Below, one piece after another: positions 30,998 through 39,981 of a stretch of 64,000 nt of DNA. The DNA lies in contig NZ_CP114903.1 of assembly GCF_027497255.1 (NCBI RefSeq), positions 5,890,001 through 5,954,000 of the forward strand, written 5' to 3'. The translations under genes were made by a program, and so were the position numbers. The notes beneath the pieces were generated by a model that saw only the letters and a list, made by a program, of their open reading frames with translations, made no database searches and was not told where the DNA came from. The DNA is from Micromonospora sp. WMMD882 (lineage in GTDB: Bacteria; Actinomycetota; Actinomycetes; Mycobacteriales; Micromonosporaceae). Position 1 is the stretch's first letter. Each line of letters opens with the position of its first letter.

Positions 30998-31591
30998 GAC
31001 CGGCCGGCGGGCCCGCCGGCGTTCGGTCCGCCGCCGGACGACCCAGCCGACGAAGAGCGCCAACCCGGCCAGGAACACCAGCACCAGCACCGGCAGCAGG
31101 ATCGCCACGACCGACATCACCACGCTGGCGGCGTCCTCGGCGGTGCTGGCGACGGGCGCGCCGACCCCCGCCGTGGTGGCGTTGACCACCGGCCGGGCCG
31201 CGGCCTTCACCAGGTGCACGCCCAGCGCGATCAGCACCCCCACCACGACCGGCGCCCAGCCGGGCGAGGAGAAGAACCCGCCCGGGTCGTCGACCGTGAC
31301 GGTCTCCGCGCCGGCGCCCGCCCCGAACGCCAGCCCGCCGGCGGTCGGCCGGACCACGGTCTGCACCACGTCGTTGAAATGGTCGACCACCGGGACCTTG
31401 TCGGCGACCACCTCCACCGCCAGCAGCACGGCCAGGATCGCGATGACCCAGCCGTCACCCAGCCACTGCCAGCCGGCGGGCAGGTCGAGCAGGTCGGTGT
31501 AGCGGGCGAGCAGGCCGACGGTGAGCAGCGGAACGTAGGCGTTCAGCCCGGCCGAGGCGGCGAGCCCGGTGCCGGTGAGGAGTTCGAACAC
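30986..31591 (-). CDS. DUF4126 membrane protein
   Basis: 201 residues with four to five hydrophobic segments and the DUF4126 pattern near the start ([20 protein letters not shown]). The C-terminus is strongly basic ([12 protein letters not shown]). GTG 31591 has GATCCT 6 bases upstream. It is divergent from nucS with 71 bases between. Function unknown. Confidence 0.8.
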   Translation of the reverse strand: MFELLTGTGLAASAGLNAYVPLLTVGLLARYTDLLDLPAGWQWLGDGWVIAILAVLLAVEVVADKVPVVDHFNDVVQTVVRPTAGGLAFGAGAGAETVTVDDPGGFFSSPGWAPVVVGVLIALGVHLVKAAARPVVNATTAGVGAPVASTAEDAASVVMSVVAILLPVLVLVFLAGLALFVGWVVRRRTERRRARRPVGHR

Positions 31592-31650
31592 CCGTCCAGG
31601 ATCGCACCGGCGCGCCAGCGGTGCGCGCGGGCGACCTGCGGCGGCTCCGC

Positions 31651-31656
31651 TACCCT
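31651..31656 (+). promoter_or_regulatory. -10 element of nucS
   Basis: TACCCT 6 bases upstream of the GTG at 31663; fits a leaderless transcript and fixes the start. Confidence 0.5.
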
Positions 31657-31662
31657 CGTCGG

Positions 31663-32322
31663 GTGCGTCTGGTGATTGCGAAGTGCTCGGTGGACTACGT
31701 CGGACGGCTCTCGGCCCACCTGCCGCCGGCCACCCGGCTGTTGATGGTGAAGGCGGACGGGTCGGTCTCGATCCACGCCGACGACCGGGCGTACAAGCCG
31801 CTGAACTGGATGAGCCCGCCCTGCCGGTTGGAGGAGGCCCCCGGGGTGTGGCGGGTGGTGAACAAGGCCGGCGAGGAGCTGCGGATCACCCTGGACGAGA
31901 TCTTCCAGGACACCTCCTACGAGCTGGGCGTCGACCCGGGGCTGCGCAAGGACGGCGTCGAGGCGCACCTGCAGGAGCTGCTCGCCGCCAACCCGGAGAG
32001 CCTCGGCCCCGGGTACACGCTGGTCCGCCGGGAGTACATGACCGCGATCGGCCCGGTCGACCTGCTCTGCCGGGACGCGAACGCCGGCGCGGTCGCCGTC
32101 GAGGTGAAGCGGCGCGGGGACATCGACGGCGTGGAGCAGCTCACCCGGTACCTGGAGCTGATGAACCGCGACCCGCTGCTCGCCCCGGTCACCGGGGTGT
32201 TCGCCGCGCAGGAGATCAAGCCGCAGGCCCGGGTGCTCGCCACCGACCGGGGCATCCGGTGCGTGGTGGTCGACTACGACAAGCTGCGCGGCATCGAACG
32301 TGACGAGTTGACGCTGTTCTGA
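31663..32322 (+). CDS. nucS: Mismatch-specific endonuclease NucS (EndoMS)
   Basis: Cuts both strands at mismatches; provides MutS/MutL-independent mismatch repair in actinobacteria. 219 residues from GTG 31663. N-terminal DNA-binding half; C-terminal PD-(D/E)xK nuclease with GPVDLLCRD and [16 protein letters not shown] (catalytic Asp, Glu, Lys). The protein ends in DELTLF, resembling the clamp-binding tail reported for related NucS proteins. Confidence 0.93.
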   Translation: MRLVIAKCSVDYVGRLSAHLPPATRLLMVKADGSVSIHADDRAYKPLNWMSPPCRLEEAPGVWRVVNKAGEELRITLDEIFQDTSYELGVDPGLRKDGVEAHLQELLAANPESLGPGYTLVRREYMTAIGPVDLLCRDANAGAVAVEVKRRGDIDGVEQLTRYLELMNRDPLLAPVTGVFAAQEIKPQARVLATDRGIRCVVVDYDKLRGIERDELTLF

Positions 32323-32358
32323 CTGCTCCCGGCACCGGGCGGTCAGGCTGCCGGCGGG

Positions 32359-33855
32359 TCAGCGGCCGTACATCACCTTGATCGCCTTGACCAGCCGGGC
32401 GACGTCCCGTGGCGTGCGGTCGAAGGTCATCGAGGGCAGCAGGGACGGGCCGCGCCGCCGGGTGACCGACTTGGCCCGGCCGAACTCGCGCAGGCCGTCC
32501 TCGCCGTGGATCCGGCCGAACCCGGACTCGCCCACCCCGCCGAAGGGGAGCGTGGACATGCCGGCGAAGGTGAGCGCCGAGTTGATCGAGGCCATCCCGG
32601 AGCGCAGCCGCCGCGCGATCGGCACCGCCCGGCGGCGGCCGAAGACCGAGCCCCCCAGCCCGTACGGGACGGCGTTGGCGCGCGCGACCGCCTCGTCGGC
32701 GTCCCGCACCCGGTTGACGGTGAGCGTCGGGCCGAAGGTCTCCTCCCGTACGGCGGCGGCGTCCTCCGGCACGTCCACCAGCACGGTCGGGCGCACGTAC
32801 GGCGGCTGGACGGCGTCCGCGCCGCCGACCACCGCCCGGCCGCCCCGGGCCAGCGCGTCGTCGATGTGCCGGCGGATCACGTCGAGCTGGGCCGGCATGG
32901 TGATCGGGCCGATGTCGGCCCCGTCGACCCCGACGGTCAGCCGGCCGGCGCGCTCGGCCACCTTCGCCACGAACGCGTCGAAGACCGGCTCGACGGCGTA
33001 CACCCGCTCGATGCCGATGCAGGTCTGCCCGGCGTTGGTCAACCCGCCCCAGACGGCCGCCTCGGCCGCCGCGTCCAGGTCGGCGTCGTCGTCGACGATC
33101 ATGGCGTCCTTGCCGCCGGCCTCCAGCAGCACCGGGGTGAGCGACTCGGCGCACGCCGCCATGACCCTCTTCGCGGTGGCGGTGGAGCCGGTGAAGGCCA
33201 GCTTGTCCACGCCCGAGCGGCACAGCGCCGCGCCGACCTCGCCGAGGCCGTGCACGGCGGTGAACACCGGCTGCTCGCCGACCACCTCGGCGAAGCTGTC
33301 CACCAGCCACTGCCCGACGACCGGGGTGTACTCGCTGGGCTTGAGCACCACCGTGTTACCGGCGGCCAGCGCGTACGCGGCGGAGCCGATCGGGGTGAAG
33401 GCGGGATAGTTCCACGGACCGATCACCCCGACCACCCCGTACGGCTGGTACTCCAGGTGACCGGAGAACTCGGCGAGGATCAGCCGGGACCGGACCCGGC
33501 GCGGCCCGAGCACCCGCTGGGCGTTGCGGGCGGCCCAGTCGATGTGCTCGATGGCGGTGACCACCTCGACGACCGCGTCGGCGACGGGCTTGCCGCCCTC
33601 GGCGTGGATCAGCTCGGCGAGCTGCTCGATCCGCTGGGCGAGCAGCGCCCGCCAGCGCAGCAGCCGGGCGCGGCGGCCGGCGAAGCCCAGCCCGGCCCAC
33701 CAGTCGCCGGCGGCGCGGGCCCGCTCCACCGCCCGACGTACGTCCACTACGCTCGCGGCCGGGAGACGACCGACCTCGTCGCCGGTGGCCGGGCTGGTGG
33801 AGACCAGGTGGTCGCCATCGACGACAGGCGTGCCCGGAGCGTTCGCAACCGTCAT
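32359..33855 (-). CDS. Aldehyde dehydrogenase, succinate-semialdehyde type
   Basis: 498 residues. Catalytic Glu in LLEAGGKDAMIV (about 241-252) and catalytic Cys in NAGQTCIGIERVY (about 273-285); NAD-binding FTGSTATAKRV upstream. The sequence resembles succinate-semialdehyde/betaine-aldehyde type enzymes, but the substrate is not determined. ATG 33855 has TAGACT 7 bases upstream and no ribosome binding site, so it is leaderless. An 8-bp inverted repeat lies further upstream. Confidence 0.88.
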   Translation of the reverse strand: MTVANAPGTPVVDGDHLVSTSPATGDEVGRLPAASVVDVRRAVERARAAGDWWAGLGFAGRRARLLRWRALLAQRIEQLAELIHAEGGKPVADAVVEVVTAIEHIDWAARNAQRVLGPRRVRSRLILAEFSGHLEYQPYGVVGVIGPWNYPAFTPIGSAAYALAAGNTVVLKPSEYTPVVGQWLVDSFAEVVGEQPVFTAVHGLGEVGAALCRSGVDKLAFTGSTATAKRVMAACAESLTPVLLEAGGKDAMIVDDDADLDAAAEAAVWGGLTNAGQTCIGIERVYAVEPVFDAFVAKVAERAGRLTVGVDGADIGPITMPAQLDVIRRHIDDALARGGRAVVGGADAVQPPYVRPTVLVDVPEDAAAVREETFGPTLTVNRVRDADEAVARANAVPYGLGGSVFGRRRAVPIARRLRSGMASINSALTFAGMSTLPFGGVGESGFGRIHGEDGLREFGRAKSVTRRRGPSLLPSMTFDRTPRDVARLVKAIKVMYGR

Positions 33856-33862
33856 GGGCGGA

Positions 33863-33868
33863 AGTCTA
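33863..33868 (-). promoter_or_regulatory. -10 element of the aldehyde dehydrogenase gene
   Basis: TAGACT on the minus strand, 7 bases from the ATG at 33855. Confidence 0.55.
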
Positions 33869-33901
33869 GACCCGCGCTCTACCGGCCGGTAGGGTCACGT
33901 T

Positions 33902-33926
33902 CCGTACGTTTGTTGTCCACGTACGG
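33902..33926. promoter_or_regulatory. Inverted repeat CCGTACGT-N9-ACGTACGG
   Basis: Perfect 8-bp arms (33902-33909 and 33919-33926) with a 9-base spacer, each arm itself containing a CGTACG palindrome. Located about 35-60 bases upstream of the aldehyde dehydrogenase -10 and 160 bases before the FHA gene. A candidate operator. Confidence 0.5.
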
Positions 33927-34082
33927 TGGCCGCTCCGTCGTCGGGGTCCACCCCTCAGCCGAATCGGTGAACGTGAGTTGACCGGCCGTGGTCGGTGAGG
34001 TGGCCGGCCGGTGGTGGGGGTGGCGGCGTTCGGGTGGCAGGCTGACACCGGGGAGACCGGTGGGGTGGAGGGGCGACTGTCC

Positions 34083-34640
34083 ATGGTGGAGCACCCGGAA
34101 TTGCAGCCAGTGCTGACGGTGGCCGGCGGGCCGATGCGGGGCGCCCGTTTCCGGCTGCGCTCCGGCGCGCTGGTGATCGGTCGCGCGCCGACGGTGGACA
34201 TCGCCGTCGACGACCCGCACCTGAGCCGGCAGCACGCGGTCGTCCGGCTGACCGGTGAGCTGACCACCCTCAACGACCTGGGCTCGACGAACGGCACCTG
34301 GCTGAACGACCGCCGGATCACCGACGTGGAGCCGCTCACCGACGGGGACGTCATCCGCGTCGGCCGCACCGAGCTGCGGTTCTTCGACCCCGGCGTGGCC
34401 CGGACCGACCCGGTGGGGCTGACCTTCGGCGTGCTGCGTCGACACCAGCGCCCGACGCTGCCGCTGCCGGTCGCCACACCCCCCGCGCACCGTGCCGTCG
34501 CCGGGGACGCCGGCCACCGCCCCGCCGGGGACGCCGGCCACCGCCCCGCCGGGGACGCCGGCCACCGCCCCGCCGGGGACGCCGGCCACCGTGTGTCGGC
34601 GGTCCGGCAGCCCGTGGCAGACTCGCGCGCAGAACCTTAG
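34083..34640 (+). CDS. FHA-domain protein
   Basis: 185 residues from ATG 34083 (GGAGGGG about 9 bases upstream). One forkhead-associated phosphothreonine-binding domain with GRAPTVD, DDPHLSRQHAVV and GSTNGTWLND (about 33-85). The C-terminal tail holds four GDAGHRPA repeats from a 24-bp minisatellite and is probably disordered. Likely an adaptor for Ser/Thr kinase signalling. The stop codon lies inside operator site B of the next gene. Confidence 0.85.
   Translation: MVEHPELQPVLTVAGGPMRGARFRLRSGALVIGRAPTVDIAVDDPHLSRQHAVVRLTGELTTLNDLGSTNGTWLNDRRITDVEPLTDGDVIRVGRTELRFFDPGVARTDPVGLTFGVLRRHQRPTLPLPVATPPAHRAVAGDAGHRPAGDAGHRPAGDAGHRPAGDAGHRVSAVRQPVADSRAEP
34500..34592 (+). repeat. 24-bp in-frame tandem repeat in the FHA gene
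   Basis: Four almost identical copies begin at 34500, 34524, 34548 and 34572. Because 24 is a multiple of three, copy-number change would keep the frame and alter only the GDAGHRPA tail. Confidence 0.92.
34618..34623 (+). promoter_or_regulatory. -10 element of the fused dehydrogenase gene
   Basis: CAGACT within the 3' end of the FHA gene; transcription would begin near 34630, just before operator site B. Confidence 0.35.
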
Positions 34641-34650
34641 CGACCGTTCA
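34637..34650. promoter_or_regulatory. Candidate acyl-CoA regulon operator, site B
   Basis: TTAGCGACCGTTCA matches TKARCGATCGYTMA at 13 of 14 positions. It lies directly after the predicted transcription start and 31 bases before the GTG of the fused 3-hydroxyacyl-CoA dehydrogenase. Confidence 0.6.
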
Positions 34651-34680
34651 CGCGACGGTCCGAGCGACGGGAGGCCGGTC

Positions 34681-36357
34681 GTGGCGCGCGAGTTCACCAG
34701 CGTGGGTGTGGTGGGGCTGGGCACCATGGGTGCCGGCATCGTCGAGGTCTTCGCCCGTAACGGCGTCGAGGTCGTCGCGGTGGAGATCTCCGACGAGGCG
34801 GTGCGGCGGGGCCGCGCCACGCTGACCGGCTCGACCGACCGGGCGGTGACGAAGGGCCGGCTCACCCCCGCCGACCGGGACGCCCTGCTGGCGCGGGTGC
34901 GCTTCGCCGTCGGGCTGGACGCCCTGCGCGCGGTGGACCTGGTGATCGAGGCCGCGCCCGAGCGGCTGGACCTGAAGCGGCGGCTCTTCGCCGAGCTCGA
35001 CCGGATCTGCCGCCCCGACGCCGTCCTCGCCACCAACACCTCGTCCCTGAGCGTCACCGAGATCGCCGTCGCCACCGGCCGGCCGCACCAGGTCGTCGGC
35101 ATCCACTTCTTCAATCCGGCCCCGGTCATGAAGCTGGTCGAGGTGATCCGGACGGTGGTCACCGCGCCCGACGTGGTGGCCGACGTGGAGGCGCTCTGCG
35201 CCCGGCTCGGCAAGGTCGACGTGACCATCGGCGACCGCGCCGGCTTCATCGCCAACGCGCTGCTCTTCGGCTACCTCAACCAGGCCGTCGGCATGGTGGA
35301 GGCCGGTCACGTCAGCCGGGAGGACGTCGACGCCGCGATGCGGGTCGGCTGCGGGCTGCCGATGGGCCCGCTGGCGCTGCTGGACCTGATCGGCGTGGAC
35401 ACCGCGTACGAGATCCTGGACACCATGTACCGGCGGGGCGGCCGGGACCGCCGGCACGCCCCGGCGCCGCTGATCCGGCAGATGGTCACCGCCGGGCTGC
35501 TCGGCCGCAAGTCCGGCCGGGGCTTCTACACCTACGAGCGGCCCGGCTCGGGCCGGGTCGTCCCGGACGACCGGACGCCCACGACGCCGGACCCGGCCGG
35601 TCCGGGTCGGCCGGTCACCCGGGTCGGGGTGGTCGGCGCCGGGGCCCTGGCCGACGGCGTCGTCGAGGTCTTCGCCCGCTCCGGCCACCAGGTCGTCCCG
35701 GTGACCGGTCACCCGCAGGAGCCCGCCGCGCTCGACCAGCTCGCCGACGTCGACCTGGTGGTCGAGGCGGTGACCGGGGACGCGGACGCCAGGCGGGCCC
35801 TGCTCGCCCGCCTCGACGACATCTGCAAGCCCGGCGTGCTCCTGGCGACCACCACCACCGGGCCGGTGATCGAGCTGGCGATGGCCACCCGACGCCCGGC
35901 CGACGTGGTCGGGATGCGCTTCTTCCACCCGGTCCCCGAGGTGCCGCTGGTGGAGATCGTCCGGACCGTCCACGCCTCGGTGGAGACCGTCGCCACCGCC
36001 CGCGCGGTCGCCGCCCGGCTCGGCAGCGCCGGCGTGGTCTGCGGCGACCGGGCCGGCTTCGTCGTCGACGCGCTGCGGTACCCGTACCTCAACGACGCGG
36101 TGAAGATGGTGGAGGCCAACTACTCGACCGTCGACGACGTCGACCACGCGATGAAGCTGGGCTGCGGCTACCCGCAGGGCCCGTTCGAGCTGCTCGACGA
36201 GATCGGGCTGGACGTCGCGCTGGACGTCCAGCGGGCGCTGCACCGCGAGACGCGTGAGCCCGGCCTGGCCCCCGCGCCGCTGCTGACGCAGCTCGTCACC
36301 GCCGGTCGCCTCGGCCGGCGCGTCGGCCAGGGCTTCCGGGAACACCCCGCCGGCTGA
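34681..36357 (+). CDS. Tandem 3-hydroxyacyl-CoA dehydrogenase, second module degenerate
   Basis: 558 residues, two 3-hydroxyacyl-CoA dehydrogenase modules. Module 1 (1-285) is complete: NAD loop GLGTMG (12-17), catalytic H142 in IHFFNP, C-terminal domain ending GRKSGRGFYTY. Module 2 (312-558) has GAGALA (319-324, last Gly changed), lacks about 30 residues after the second Rossmann strand, and has R413 in MRFFHP where the catalytic His belongs. Module 2 is probably non-catalytic, perhaps structural or acyl-CoA-sensing. GTG 34681 follows GGGAGG. Promoter carries operator site B. Confidence 0.88.
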   Translation: MAREFTSVGVVGLGTMGAGIVEVFARNGVEVVAVEISDEAVRRGRATLTGSTDRAVTKGRLTPADRDALLARVRFAVGLDALRAVDLVIEAAPERLDLKRRLFAELDRICRPDAVLATNTSSLSVTEIAVATGRPHQVVGIHFFNPAPVMKLVEVIRTVVTAPDVVADVEALCARLGKVDVTIGDRAGFIANALLFGYLNQAVGMVEAGHVSREDVDAAMRVGCGLPMGPLALLDLIGVDTAYEILDTMYRRGGRDRRHAPAPLIRQMVTAGLLGRKSGRGFYTYERPGSGRVVPDDRTPTTPDPAGPGRPVTRVGVVGAGALADGVVEVFARSGHQVVPVTGHPQEPAALDQLADVDLVVEAVTGDADARRALLARLDDICKPGVLLATTTTGPVIELAMATRRPADVVGMRFFHPVPEVPLVEIVRTVHASVETVATARAVAARLGSAGVVCGDRAGFVVDALRYPYLNDAVKMVEANYSTVDDVDHAMKLGCGYPQGPFELLDEIGLDVALDVQRALHRETREPGLAPAPLLTQLVTAGRLGRRVGQGFREHPAG

Positions 36358-36463
36358 CCGCCGCCGGGCGTCCGGCCGCCGGCCGGCTCCGAGGGGCGCC
36401 GACCACGGCCACCGGCCGCTCCCGGGCCGCCGGGCGGCGCGGTGGGGGCGGGCAACCGGCCCG

Positions 36464-36469
36464 TACGCT
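36464..36469 (+). promoter_or_regulatory. -10 element of the small zinc-finger-like gene
   Basis: TACGCT 7 bases upstream of the GTG at 36477; leaderless arrangement. Confidence 0.45.
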
Positions 36470-36476
36470 GGAAAGC

Positions 36477-36803
36477 GTGAGTCCCCGTCGTAACCGTCCC
36501 CGCCGCGAGGACCCGGTCCACCTGGACGCCGACCGGGCCCGCCACGGCCTGCCCATGGTCGAGCAGTGGCGCGACGGCGAGTGGCAGGTACGCGGCATCA
36601 GCGGCGGCGCCTCGACGAAGACGTACCGCTGCCCCGGCTGTGACCAGGAGATCCGCCCGGGCGTGGCGCACCTGGTCGCCTGGCCGGCCGACGGCCGGGG
36701 TGACCTGACCGACCGCCGGCACTGGCACAGCGGCTGCTGGCGGGCCCGGGACCGGCGCGGCCCGGTGACGCAACGCGGTCGCGGCGCGCCCCGGTACGGC
36801 TGA
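36477..36803 (+). CDS. Conserved actinobacterial hypothetical protein, putative zinc site
   Basis: 108 residues, strongly basic. A CPGC pair (about 52-55) and a later RRHWHSGCW segment (about 80-88) could coordinate zinc as C2-HxH-C. No membrane segment or enzyme motif. Similar small proteins occur widely in actinobacteria under uninformative names. Nucleic-acid binding is possible but not shown. Confidence 0.7.
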   Translation: MSPRRNRPRREDPVHLDADRARHGLPMVEQWRDGEWQVRGISGGASTKTYRCPGCDQEIRPGVAHLVAWPADGRGDLTDRRHWHSGCWRARDRRGPVTQRGRGAPRYG

Positions 36804-36885
36804 CCGGACGCCGGGGGAGCGATCTGCGTCACCCCGCTGCCGGTCGGGGCCGGCGCGCCGGCCCGTCAGGCGGGACACTGGAGGG

Positions 36886-37686
36886 GTGAGCGCTCCGATC
36901 CGTGCCTCGTCGATCCTGCCCGGCCGCCGCGAGGACATCGAACTCCACACCGCCGACGGCCTGACCCTGGTCGGTGAGCTGGCCCGGCCGCTGGGCCGCG
37001 ACCCGGTGGCCACGCTGGTCTGCCTGCACCCGCTGCCGACCCACGGCGGCATGATGGACAGCCACGTGCTGCGCAAGGCCGCCTGGCGGTTGCCGGCCCT
37101 GGCCGACCTGGCCGTGCTCCGGTTCAACACCCGGGGCACCGGCAGCGTCCGGGGCACCAGCGAGGGCGCGTTCGACAACGCGGTGGGCGAACGCTTCGAC
37201 ATCGCCGCCGCGATCGAGTACGCCGAGTTCGCCGAGCTGCCGGACGTCTGGCTGCTCGGCTGGTCCTTCGGCACCGACGTGATCCTCAAGCACGGCTGCG
37301 ACCCGGCTGTCGTCGGCGCCGTCCTGCTCTCCCCGCCGCTGCGCTACTCCACCCCCGACGACCTGGCCGTCTGGGCCGGCGACGGCAAGCCGCTCACCGT
37401 GCTGGTGCCCGAGTTCGACGACTACGTGCGCCCGGACGAGGCCCGGGAACGCTTCGCCGCGGTGCCGCAGGCCGAGGTCGTCGGGATGCCCGGGGCGAAA
37501 CACCTCTGGGTCGGCGACGCGGAGAACGTCCTCGACGAGGTGGTCCGCCGGGTCAATCCGGCCGCGCCGACGCCCCTGCCCCGGGTCTGGGACGGCCCGA
37601 TGGAGACCGGCGACGCCAGCGCGTACGCCGACCGGACGGTGGCCGCCTTCGCCGACCGCCCGGTCCCCGGCCCGTCCCGCGACTGA
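36886..37686 (+). CDS. Alpha/beta hydrolase
   Basis: 266 residues. Nucleophile elbow LGWSFGTD (Ser near 128), acid candidate in VPEFDDYV, and His in GAKHLWVGD near 206. An early LHPLPTHGG supplies an oxyanion-hole-like HP motif. GTG 36886 has GACACT 6 bases upstream, though the intervening GGAGGGG could also serve as a ribosome binding site. Resembles the dienelactone-hydrolase/acetyl-esterase side of the fold; substrate unknown. The last codons lie in a direct repeat. Confidence 0.82.
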   Translation: MSAPIRASSILPGRREDIELHTADGLTLVGELARPLGRDPVATLVCLHPLPTHGGMMDSHVLRKAAWRLPALADLAVLRFNTRGTGSVRGTSEGAFDNAVGERFDIAAAIEYAEFAELPDVWLLGWSFGTDVILKHGCDPAVVGAVLLSPPLRYSTPDDLAVWAGDGKPLTVLVPEFDDYVRPDEARERFAAVPQAEVVGMPGAKHLWVGDAENVLDEVVRRVNPAAPTPLPRVWDGPMETGDASAYADRTVAAFADRPVPGPSRD

Positions 37687-37728
37687 CCACCGGCCCGGTC
37701 CCCGGCCCGCGACTGAGCACCGGCCCGG
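37661..37728. repeat. Direct repeat over the hydrolase gene 3' end
   Basis: A ~30-35-base unit with CGGTCCCCGGCCCG and CGCGACTGA begins at 37661 and again at 37696. The first copy holds the last codons and stop of the hydrolase; the second is noncoding. Confidence 0.75.
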
Positions 37729-37752
37729 GGCGGCGGCGCGCCGCGGCGGGCG

Positions 37753-39804
37753 TCAGTCCGACTCCACCTTCACCTTCGTCGGTTTGGCGCTGCGCTCGTC
37801 CGTGGTGGGCTTGCTCGGCCGCTTGCCGCCCTCGCCGGTGCTGGTGATCTTCGTCGGGGTGGCGCCGCGACCACCCTCGCCGGGGACCGCCGCCACGGTC
37901 GGCTCGCCGTCCACGCCGGCGCCGGCGCTGGCCCCGTCCAGGGTGGTGACCGGCTCGGCCACCGGCCGCGTCCGCGGCTTGTCGGGGCCGCCGTCGCCGG
38001 CGATCTCGGCGGTCCGTCGGGTCTCGGCCGGCACGTCGGGCTTGTCGGGGCCGCCGTCGCCGGCGATCTCCGCCGCCCGCTGCGCCTCGGCCTGCGCGCG
38101 GGCCGCCGACGCGCCGGCCTGCCGCACCGAGGCGTCGGTCTCGGCCAGCCGGGTCTGCTCCGCGCCGAGCTGCCGACGGATCTCCTCCAGGGCGCCCTGC
38201 AGGTCGTCGGACTCCTGCCGGGACCGCCAGGTCTCCTGTCGCAGGTCGGCCAGCTCCTGCTGAGCCTGGGCGATCTCCAGCATCACCTGGGCCAACTGCT
38301 GCCGGCCGGCGGCGACCTCCTGCTGGGTGGCGGCCAGGTGCTGCTGGGTCGTCGCGAGGTGCTGCTGGGTGGTGGCCGCGTACTCCTCGAACTGCCGCCG
38401 GGACGCCGCCACGTGCTCGTCGGCCTTGCGGCGTTTCGCGCCGGCCTCCGCCTCGGCCTGCCGCAGCAGGTGGGCGACCTGCTCCTCGGTCTCCCGGCGC
38501 AGCGTCGTCACCTCCTGCTCGGTGCTCTGCCGCAGGGCGGTGACCTCCTGCTCGGTGCTCTGCCGCAGGGTCGCCGCGTCCTGCTCGGCGGCCTGCCGGA
38601 CCGCCGCCGCGCCCTGCTCGATCTCCTCCCGCCGGGCCGTGTACGCCCGCTCCAACTCGGTCTGCCGGGCGGCGTGCTGCCGCTCCAGATCCTCGCGGCG
38701 GGTGGTGAGCTCCCGCTCGGCGGTCTCCCGGCGTCGGGTCAGCTCCCGCTCGGCCGCCTCCCGCTGGCCGGTGACCTCCTGCTCCACCCCGGCCCGCCAG
38801 GCGCCCAGCTCCTGCTGGGTCTGGGTACGCGCCTGGGCCACGTACGCCTCGGTCTCGGTGCGCATGCGGGTCACGTACGCCTCGGTCTCGGCCCGACTGC
38901 GCTTGGCCGCCTCGGCGGTCTGCGCGGTGAGCTGGGCGGCCTCCTGCTCGGCCTTCGCCCGGGTGGCCCGGGCCGTCTCGGTCGCCTGGTCGGTGATCTT
39001 CTTGGCGTCCTGCTGGGCCTTGGCGTGGGTGGCCCGCCCGGCCTCGGTGGCCTGGTCGGTCAGCCGCTTGGCCTCCTGCTGGGCCTTGCGGTGCACCTCC
39101 TTGGCCGCGTCGCGGACCTGCGCCGCCTCCTGCTGGGCCTGGGCCTGTGCCTCCCGGGCCGCCTCGCGCAGCTTCGTCGCCTCCTGCTGGGCCCGGTTGT
39201 GGATCTCCTTGGCGGCGTCCCGGAGCTGGGTGGCCTCCTGCTGCGCCTTGGCCAGGGCGTGCTGCGCGGCCTCGCGCGACCGGGCCGCCTCCTGCCGGGC
39301 CGCCTGGAGGGTGGCCTCCGCCTCGGCCCGTCGGGCGGCGCTCTGCCGCTCCTCCTCGGCCCGCCGGGCGGCCAGGGCGAGCTCGAAGTCCTTCAACGCC
39401 TTGGCGGCCTGCTCGCGGGCCTCCTCGATGATGTGCTCCGCCGCCGCGCGGCGGGCCTCGATCTCCTCGTTCGCGGCGGCGAGGATGTCGTCGGCCTGCT
39501 CCTCGGCGAGGCTGAGGATCTGCTCCACCCGAGGGCCCAGGTGCCGGAAGGAGGCCCGGTCCACCACGCCGACCTGTCTGCGCACGTGCGCCAGGTCGCG
39601 CTGGAGCACCTCCACCTGACCGGCCAGTTTGTGGATCTGGGTGTACGCCTGTTCCCGTTCGGCTGTCAGCGCCGCGATCTCGTGTTCGGCACGGGCCACG
39701 TACCGGTCGACCTGTCGTTTCTCGTACCCCCGCAGGGCGGACTCGAAGCTGGGCTCCGTGGTCACGTCCCCGCCGAGAGCGAACAGTTCCTCGCCGTGCG
39801 ACAT
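37753..39804 (-). CDS. Long coiled-coil polarity/cytoskeletal protein, Scy/FilP-like
   Basis: 683 residues from ATG 39804. The N-terminus has FESALRGYEKRQVDRYV (about 18-34), a DivIVA-like motif, then RHLGPRVEQILSLAEEQADDI and roughly 450 residues of near-continuous coiled coil with repeats such as QQEAxxLRDAAKE. A disordered tail carries a duplicated AEIAGDGGPDKP. In Streptomyces, the filament protein FilP and the tip organiser Scy are coded together beside methylmalonyl-CoA epimerase, the same context as here. Lengths differ from both, so orthology is uncertain. Predicted role: hyphal tip polarity or cell stiffness. Confidence 0.75.
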   Translation of the reverse strand: MSHGEELFALGGDVTTEPSFESALRGYEKRQVDRYVARAEHEIAALTAEREQAYTQIHKLAGQVEVLQRDLAHVRRQVGVVDRASFRHLGPRVEQILSLAEEQADDILAAANEEIEARRAAAEHIIEEAREQAAKALKDFELALAARRAEEERQSAARRAEAEATLQAARQEAARSREAAQHALAKAQQEATQLRDAAKEIHNRAQQEATKLREAAREAQAQAQQEAAQVRDAAKEVHRKAQQEAKRLTDQATEAGRATHAKAQQDAKKITDQATETARATRAKAEQEAAQLTAQTAEAAKRSRAETEAYVTRMRTETEAYVAQARTQTQQELGAWRAGVEQEVTGQREAAERELTRRRETAERELTTRREDLERQHAARQTELERAYTARREEIEQGAAAVRQAAEQDAATLRQSTEQEVTALRQSTEQEVTTLRRETEEQVAHLLRQAEAEAGAKRRKADEHVAASRRQFEEYAATTQQHLATTQQHLAATQQEVAAGRQQLAQVMLEIAQAQQELADLRQETWRSRQESDDLQGALEEIRRQLGAEQTRLAETDASVRQAGASAARAQAEAQRAAEIAGDGGPDKPDVPAETRRTAEIAGDGGPDKPRTRPVAEPVTTLDGASAGAGVDGEPTVAAVPGEGGRGATPTKITSTGEGGKRPSKPTTDERSAKPTKVKVESD

Positions 39805-39981
39805 GCCCCCATCCTCACACGGCCCTGCCCGCGTCGCGGCGATACGCACGGCGACGATGCGACCTGATTCACCCCTGCGGACCCGGGTGTGTCGACAGTG
39901 CCCCGGGCAGCGTACGGCGGGGTGACACCTGTTCGGGTGACACCCCGCCGGACGGCTCTGCCCCGGTCTACGCGCCCGCCG

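Noticed and set aside
31043..34640. Extra regulon sites near the aldehyde dehydrogenase or nucS
   Set aside because: No sequence there matches TKARCGATCGYTMA beyond site B; the dyad at 33902 is a different motif.
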